From Liolophura sinensis (lineage: Eukaryota; Mollusca; Polyplacophora; Chitonida; Chitonidae): a stretch of 64,000 nt of DNA. Position 1 is the stretch's first letter, and each line of letters begins with the position of its first letter. The notes below the pieces were generated by a model. The model had not been told where the DNA came from, made no database searches, and saw nothing but the letters and a program-made list of their open reading frames with translations. The translations under genes were made by a program, and so were the position numbers. Location of the stretch: NCBI RefSeq assembly GCF_032854445.1, contig NC_088297.1, positions 3,223,991 to 3,287,990 of the forward strand, read 5' to 3'. This document shows, in pieces, positions 58,574-64,000 of the stretch.

Positions 58574-60640
58574 CACCCAGTGTTCCAATCCAGGTACACC
58601 CAGTGCTCGCATCAAGCTACACCCAGTGTTCCCATCAAGACTCATCCAATGTTTCCATCAAGGTACACCCAGTGTTCCCATCAAGACTCATCCAATGTTT
58701 CCATCAAGGTACACCAGTGTTCCCATCAAGGTTCATTCAATGTTTCCATCAAGGTACACCCAGTGTTCCAATCCAGGTACACCCAGTGTTCCAATCCAGG
58801 TACACCCAGTGTTCGCATCAAGGTACACCAGTGTTCCCATCAAGACTCATCCAATGTTTCCATCAAGGTACACCCAGTGTTCCCATCAAGGTTCATTCAA
58901 TGTTTCCATCAAGGTACACCCAGTGCTCCCATCAAGACTCATCCAATGTTTCCACAAGGTACACCCAGTTTTCCCTTCAAGGTTCATTCAATGTTTCCAT
59001 CAAGGTACACCCAGTGTTCCCAACAAGACTCATCCAATGTTTCCATCAAGGTACACCCAGTGTTCCCATCAAGGTCCATTCAATGTTTCCATCAAGGTAC
59101 ACCCAGTGTTCCCATCAAGACTCATCCAATGTTTCCATCAAGACTCATCAATGTTTCATCAAGAGTCATCCAATGTTTCCATCAAGACTCATCCAATGTT
59201 TCCATCAAGGTACACCCAGTGTTGCCATCAAGACTCACCCAATGTTTCCTTCAAGACTCATCCAATGTTTCCATCAAGGTACACCCAGTGTTCCCATCAA
59301 GACTCACCCAATGTTTCCTTCAAGACTCATCCAATGTTTCCATCAAGGTACACCCAGTGTTCCCAATCAAGACTCATCCAATGTGTCCATCAAGACTCAT
59401 CCAATGTTTCCATCAAGGTTCATCTAGTGTTTCCCATCAAAGTACACCCAGTGTTCAAATCAAGGTACACCCAGTGTTCCATCAAGACACACCCAGTGTT
59501 CCCATCAAGACTCATCCAATGTTTCCATCAAGGTTCATTCAATGTTTCCATCAAGGTACACCAGTGTTCCCATCAAGACTCATCCAATATTTTCATCAAG
59601 GTACACCCAGTTTTCCATCAAGGCTCATTCAATGTTTCCATTCAAGGTACACCCAGTGTTCCCATCAAGACTCATCCAATGTTCCCATCAAGACTCATCC
59701 AATGTTTCCATCAAGGTACACCCAGTGTTCCCATCAAGGTCCATCCAATGTTTCCAACAAGGTTCATCAGTGTTCTCATCAAGACTCACCCAATGTTTCC
59801 TTCAAGGCCTCATCCAATGTTTTCCATCAAGGTACACCCAGTGTTCCCATCAAGACACACCCAGTGTTCCCATCAAGACACACCCAGTGTTCCCATCAAG
59901 ACTCATCCAATGTTTCCATCAAGGTACACCCAGTGTTCCCATCAAGGTTCATTCAATGTTTCCATCAAGGTACACCCAGTATTCCCATCAAGTTTCATTC
60001 AATGTTTCCATCAAGGTACACCCAGTGTTCCCATCAAGACTCATCCAATGTTCCCATCAAGACTCATCCAATGTTTCCCATCAAGACTCATCCAATGTTT
60101 CCATCAAAGTTCATCTAGTGTTCCCATCAAGGTATACCCAGTGTTCCCATCAAGGTACACCCAGTGTTCCATCAAGGTCCATCCAATGTTTCCAAAAAAG
60201 ACTCATCCAATGTTTCCATCAAGGTACACCCAGTGTTCCCATCAAGACTCACCCAATGTTTCCTTCAAGACTCATCCAATGTTTCCATCAAGGTACACCC
60301 AGTGTTCCCATCAAGACTCACCCAATGTTTCCTTCAAGACTTATCCAATGTTTCCATCAAGGTTCATCCAGTGTTCCCATCAAGACTCATCCAATGTTTC
60401 CATCAAGGTTCATCCAGTGTTCCCATCAAGGTACACCCAGTGTTCCAATCAAGGTACACCCAGTATTCCCATCAAGACTCATCCAATGTTCCCATCAAGG
60501 TACACCCTGTGTTCCCATCAAGATTCATGCAGTGTTCCCCTAGAGATTCATCCAGCTTTACCATCTATATTCACACAGCTTTCTCATCAAGATTAACTCA
60601 GTGTTCACGTCACAGTTTACCGAGTATTCTCAGCAAGGTT
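58574..60640. repeat. 23-bp minisatellite, about 85 units
   Basis: Two main unit types, TTCCCATCAAGGTACACCCA GTG and TTTCCATCAAGACTCATCCA ATG, often alternating. Three units make 69 nt, which keeps several plus-strand frames open for hundreds of codons. It ends close to the EBAG9 3' end. Confidence 0.96.
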
Positions 60641-60683
60641 TAAGCTCAGCTTCCAACACAGTTACACCAAACTCCCAAGAGAA

Positions 60684-60689
60684 TTTATT
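60684..60689 (-). terminator. EBAG9: Poly(A) signal candidate of EBAG9
   Basis: AATAAA on the minus strand about 104 nt after the TGA. Cleavage would fall close to the edge of the 23-bp minisatellite. Confidence 0.5.
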
Positions 60690-60792
60690 TACAGTGTAAG
60701 TAATATAAAACCACCGTTTTGGACGACACTCAAGGACATACCAGACAGCCCTCAAATCACTGCCGTACACAAGGATATCAATTCCACCTGTG

Positions 60793-61005
60793 TCATGACA
60801 GTTTCACAGCTGATAAATGGGTGTCTCTTTTGTTCATTTTGTGAGCTTCTCGCTCGTATTTCTTTTTCTGCTGAGCCAAATGCCTCTGCTCCCTCTCAGC
60901 TTTACGTTTCTCCCGTATCGCTGCCTGAGCCTCCCAGGTTAAATCTTCTCTGATCTCCTCTCCCCAAGCATTCTCCGACTCATCCCATGTTCCCAGATCA
61001 GGGCC
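60793..61005 (-). CDS. EBAG9: EBAG9 terminal coding exon (coiled-coil tail)
   Basis: 213 nt after acceptor gatttag|. Encodes GPDLGTWDESENAWGEEIRE, then the Glu/Lys/Arg-rich coiled coil, ending HLSAVKLS and TGA. Confidence 0.93.
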   Translation of the reverse strand, partial: GPDLGTWDESENAWGEEIREDLTWEAQAAIREKRKAEREQRHLAQQKKKYEREAHKMNKRDTHLSAVKLS

Positions 61006-63643
61006 CTAAAATCAGACAAATGTACACATACAAACCAGACAAGAAACCAGATTTTCTGGTATAAGTCAAAAGTGGTGTAATCCATCTTAGCGAATGAACA
61101 CTTGGTACGAGTAAAATACCTTGGCAAACGATTACAAATTTTCACTGATGGAACTAGAGGTGTTTTTATAAAATTCACATAACTTACACAGAAGCAGTCT
61201 GCCAGCTACGCAGCCTCGTATTTCCAATGAAATAAAATCTACTTCAGCAATACCTGATGTCACCAACTGCCCACATGTGGACCATAAATAGTTTCCATAC
61301 TTCAAACACGATCTCTATGAACAAATCTGGTAAAATGTTGTATGTAATTAACCACAATGTTCATGGTAACATCTATTGATTTATTTATTTATTTGACTGG
61401 TGTGTTACGTCATACCCACGAATATTTTTTACTTTTATACAAGAACGACATGTTCCAGCTTACAATATTATAATCGTTTCCACTGGAAATGACTCTGGAT
61501 CATGTTAATTAGCCATTAGTATCAGATTTGTTAGTTCTTTCAGCAGAGGTAGAGTGGTAAAATGCCAGCAGTCATCCATGCTTTCTTATATGCCAAATTT
61601 CACAAGCACTGTTAAAAGCTTGCACTAAATTCAGATTCTTCTATTAATTTATTTGTTTGATTTGTTTGAAAATTGATTTAATATTCAAGAATTTTTCACT
61701 TATACCATGGCAGTCATTTTTGGGGTGAAATGAAGGAAACCAAAAGTTATCAGTATATACCAAAGAACGGTGCCATGTATCAGAGTAGACCCCAACCGTG
61801 TTAATAGCGGAGGCTGACTGGCCTAGTAAGACCAATGGTATAGCTGAATGTGCCAGCAATGGCCTATCCACAAGTGGGAAACATCTTTCCAAATATGAGG
61901 AAAGCATGTCCAGCCAGAAGACTCAGAACTTCTGCATCGTTGGCAGAACTGAACGAAAATCGTCTGAACATTAGTGCACCTACCGTTGCTGGAACTTCTG
62001 AGGTCATAGCCAGTCGACTAGACAACCCAGACTGATACATTGGGGTAGGATCCTCTTTCTTACGTATAAATATCTGCATGAAAAAAGCCACAGAAAAATT
62101 AAGTTTTTGGTTATTAAAGTTAATAAGATTCTTATTGTAAGTCTGGTGCATTTTATTTTTCAGAAATATTTTAATAAGCTAAAATAAGTATATCAGAATG
62201 TGTATAGATATATATACATTTGTATCTTAACTAACCCCTTTAGCTATGAATATAAGCATAAATATTAATTGGGAAAATCAATTCTATAATACTTTAGACA
62301 ACAAATATATTTCCCAGAGGTTCATACAATTGTTGAGAAAAGTGGTTTTCTTGGGGGAAAGAAAAAAGGCTGTTTAATTTTCTCTGTTTTTTAAGTTTTG
62401 ATACCCCAACAATATGTGCAAGTTTAAAGTAGCTTTAACAGAAATATTGAAATTTTTTTATCTAGACTTTGTTCATTCCTGTTCAGTAAATATGAAGAAG
62501 TTTAAATTTCTGATATTGCGATGTCTGAAATGGCCCATTCAAAAATTTAAACTTATTGACATTTCTTGATTTTGGACATATTCATCTCTATCAGTCTCAG
62601 CAGGGTGTGATCTACGGCCTTCCTGTGTCCCTAAACTAGACGCTTTAAAAACTCAACTTTTTAAAAAAAAAAAACCATAGCAACTTGATTCAAACAATCA
62701 AAGAAAATTATTAAAACTTGAACTTGGGCGTTTTCTTTCATATTTATCCATCTCTGAGTTCATCATTTCTCACCCATGGCGGGGAGTTAACTCCATAATA
62801 ACAGGAAGGTTTGCTCTCCTACTGACACTGCTAAATTCTACGCACAGAGGTTAAAATAAGAAATAATGTGTAAAAACTGCTTTGACCAAATGGCGCGATA
62901 ATGGTGGGACAGAAAACATGGCAAGGCTGCAACATGCCGACATGAAAAAAACGCCGAAAGAAGACAATAATCAGATGCTAGATTCCTTGTTTGACAAAAA
63001 TTCAGTCTACAAGACCAGATGAAACACCTGATACCAGTCCAGAAGCAACTCTGCTCAGCAGAAGTGAAGACTTCTTCAGTGAGAATCTTAAAGAACTACC
63101 AGGGTGGACACAGATGCGCCTATTAGTTGTGTTGTGAATATGTGCTTATGAACGCCTATCACAGGCATTTATAACAGACTGCGGTTTTGTTCCTGTCTTT
63201 GGGGCTGTGCCACCAAAACTAGGAAAAACCACTCAAATTCATCCAAAAAATAAAGGCACAGAAAAACAGTGGATTTTATCTCATTAAGAGGCGCTAACTT
63301 ACAGTCTGATGGTCAAGGCGAATTTTGCAGCCCGCCCTTTTCTGTGCTCAGTCATTTAATTTTTGTAAATAAGAACACAACTTTAAAATCTCGGATATAA
63401 TCCTGCTCACAATGTCTCACTTTCTCCAGTTCTGCACACACACAACCCCCCGCACCCACCCCCCCCCACAAACTTAGCAGCAGAGTCTGCACTTACTTTT
63501 TTGGTTTTCCGAACTTCTGGTTTCATATCGCGAAAGAAATCCACTTCTGTCTCCTCCTCTTGATGGGAGGGGTTACTGTCAATGTACTGGTGATTGGCTG
63601 AATTGTCTCCCCCTCCCCAGCTGTCCCAAGGTTCAAGCTCAGT
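60793..63643 (-). CDS. EBAG9: EBAG9/RCAS1 orthologue, last three coding exons (5' part past the right edge)
   Basis: Reverse-strand join of 63643-63497, 62073-61984 and 61005-60793, all phase 0, giving 149 residues. The vertebrate protein is about 213 residues, so roughly the first 60, including the N-terminal membrane anchor, are outside the window. Landmarks shared with the known family are a W-x2-W acidic block (EPWDSW), FRDMKPEVRKTKK, GLSSRLAM, GTWDESENAW, a basic coiled-coil tail (AEREQRHLAQQKKKYEREA) and the C-terminal VKLS. EBAG9 is a Golgi and secretory-pathway protein; in vertebrates it dampens regulated secretion. A 23-bp minisatellite begins near the expected mRNA 3' end. Confidence 0.93.
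61376..61440 (-). mobile_element. SINE-A tail fragment
   Basis: TTGATTTATTTATTTATTTG and GTTACGTCATACCCACGAAT; in an EBAG9 intron. Confidence 0.5.
61645..61745 (-). mobile_element. SINE-A fragment, diverged
   Basis: AATTTATTTGTTTG, CAAGAATTTTTCACTTATAC, CATGGCAGTC; in an EBAG9 intron. Confidence 0.45.
61984..62073 (-). CDS. EBAG9: EBAG9 exon (GLSSRLAM)
   Basis: 90 nt, acceptor catgcag|, donor ACG|gtaggt. Encodes IFIRKKEDPTPMYQSGLSSR then LAMTSEVPAT, matching the conserved F/LSSRLA segment of the family. Confidence 0.92.
62080..63490 (-). other. EBAG9 intron
   Basis: AT-rich intron between the WDSW exon and the SSRLA exon. The only feature noted is the G-run cluster (minus strand) at 63446-63467. 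Confidence 0.7.
63497..63643 (-). CDS. EBAG9: EBAG9 exon (WDSW...RKTKK)
   Basis: 147 nt, acceptor ctttgcag|, donor AAA|gtaagt. Begins TELEPWDSWGGGDN and ends MKPEVRKTKK. A G-run cluster follows the donor about 30 nt into the intron. Confidence 0.91.
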
Positions 63644-64000
63644 CTGCAAAGGGAAAAACAACCTTTTTAGCACTTCTTCCAGGCATCTTTAAATGATGTT
63701 CTGTGTACCCAGGAAATTCTTAGCAAGTGAAACTACTGTATTTTTACCTAAGGTTTGGTACCCGTATGTAAAGATGCATTTTCAAAAGCACTCAAGGCCT
63801 TAAAATGATACTCTTGATGCAAACAGTTAATTTTTTTCTTGTATGAAATTAAACAAACTTCATATAGAGAAAAAAATTAAGGAGTCCTAGTTAAGGTCGA
63901 TGAATCCTTCAGAATGTATCACTTGTGAATTGCTAAACTACAGGTGAAGTACAGTAATTAATTCCCCATGAAAAAGATACCAGCATTCATAGGACAATGC

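Noticed and set aside
58277-60643. Plus-strand frames up to 656 codons
   Set aside because: Repeats of a 23-bp unit with period 69 nt; two of them even run through the N gap.
63407-63496. Extension of the EBAG9 exon past KTKK
   Set aside because: A gtaagt donor follows KTKK, and the next exon (IFIRKKEDP) restores family similarity.

Overview
The window looks like a repeat-rich piece of a molluscan (lophotrochozoan) nuclear genome. The evidence is small exons with GT-AG introns, about two dozen copies of a tRNA-headed SINE of the kind widespread in molluscs, a second SINE family, MITE-like foldbacks, many mini- and microsatellites, and one 200-base run of N (58374-58573). No bacterial or plasmid signatures are seen. 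The long open frames over tandem arrays are by-products of repeat periods and are not genes.

Five protein-coding loci can be rebuilt exon by exon. (1) On the minus strand, 19635 to 10072, there is a complete six-exon gene for a 153-residue secreted protein. Its mature N-terminus would start with histidine, and its motifs (HxC, SPPQRG, APCGG, HW, FYQCAD) resemble the BIM1-like/X325 copper-binding, LPMO-related family. (2) A paralogue on the same strand starts at 4100; exon 2 is at 85-13 and the rest lies beyond the left edge. Exon 2 has the same 73-nt length and the same cysteine spacing as in gene 1. A lone copy of the family's last exon lies between the two genes (5425-5333). (3) On the plus strand, 31101 to 33553, a two-exon gene encodes a secreted or membrane-anchored Cys-rich protein resembling ectodomains of lophotrochozoan adhesion-type receptors; its stop codon lies inside a SINE. 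(4) On the minus strand, 46923 to 40653, three phase-0 exons encode a 389-residue coiled-coil protein with a GRIP-like C-terminus. (5) On the minus strand, 63643 to 60793, are the last three coding exons of an EBAG9/RCAS1 orthologue; its N-terminal exons lie beyond the right edge.

Layout: 1-5.4 kb paralogue 2, with an 84-bp satellite in its first intron, and the orphan last exon; 5.4-10 kb intergenic, with an AT repeat and a 36-bp array; 10-19.7 kb gene 1; 19.7-31 kb SINEs, MITEs and arrays; 31-33.6 kb receptor-like gene; 33.6-40.6 kb repeats; 40.6-46.9 kb coiled-coil gene; 47-58 kb SINE-rich, with a 47-bp array and a (TA)n block; 58.4-60.6 kb a large 23-bp minisatellite; 60.7-64 kb EBAG9 3' half.

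The most unusual structure is in gene 1. A roughly 55-bp minisatellite starts inside exon 4 and repeats the exon end together with its 5' splice site about eleven more times into the intron. The transcript therefore carries a row of near-copies of one splice donor, followed after about 0.9 kb by a 25-nt microexon that directly follows a 100-bp AT repeat.
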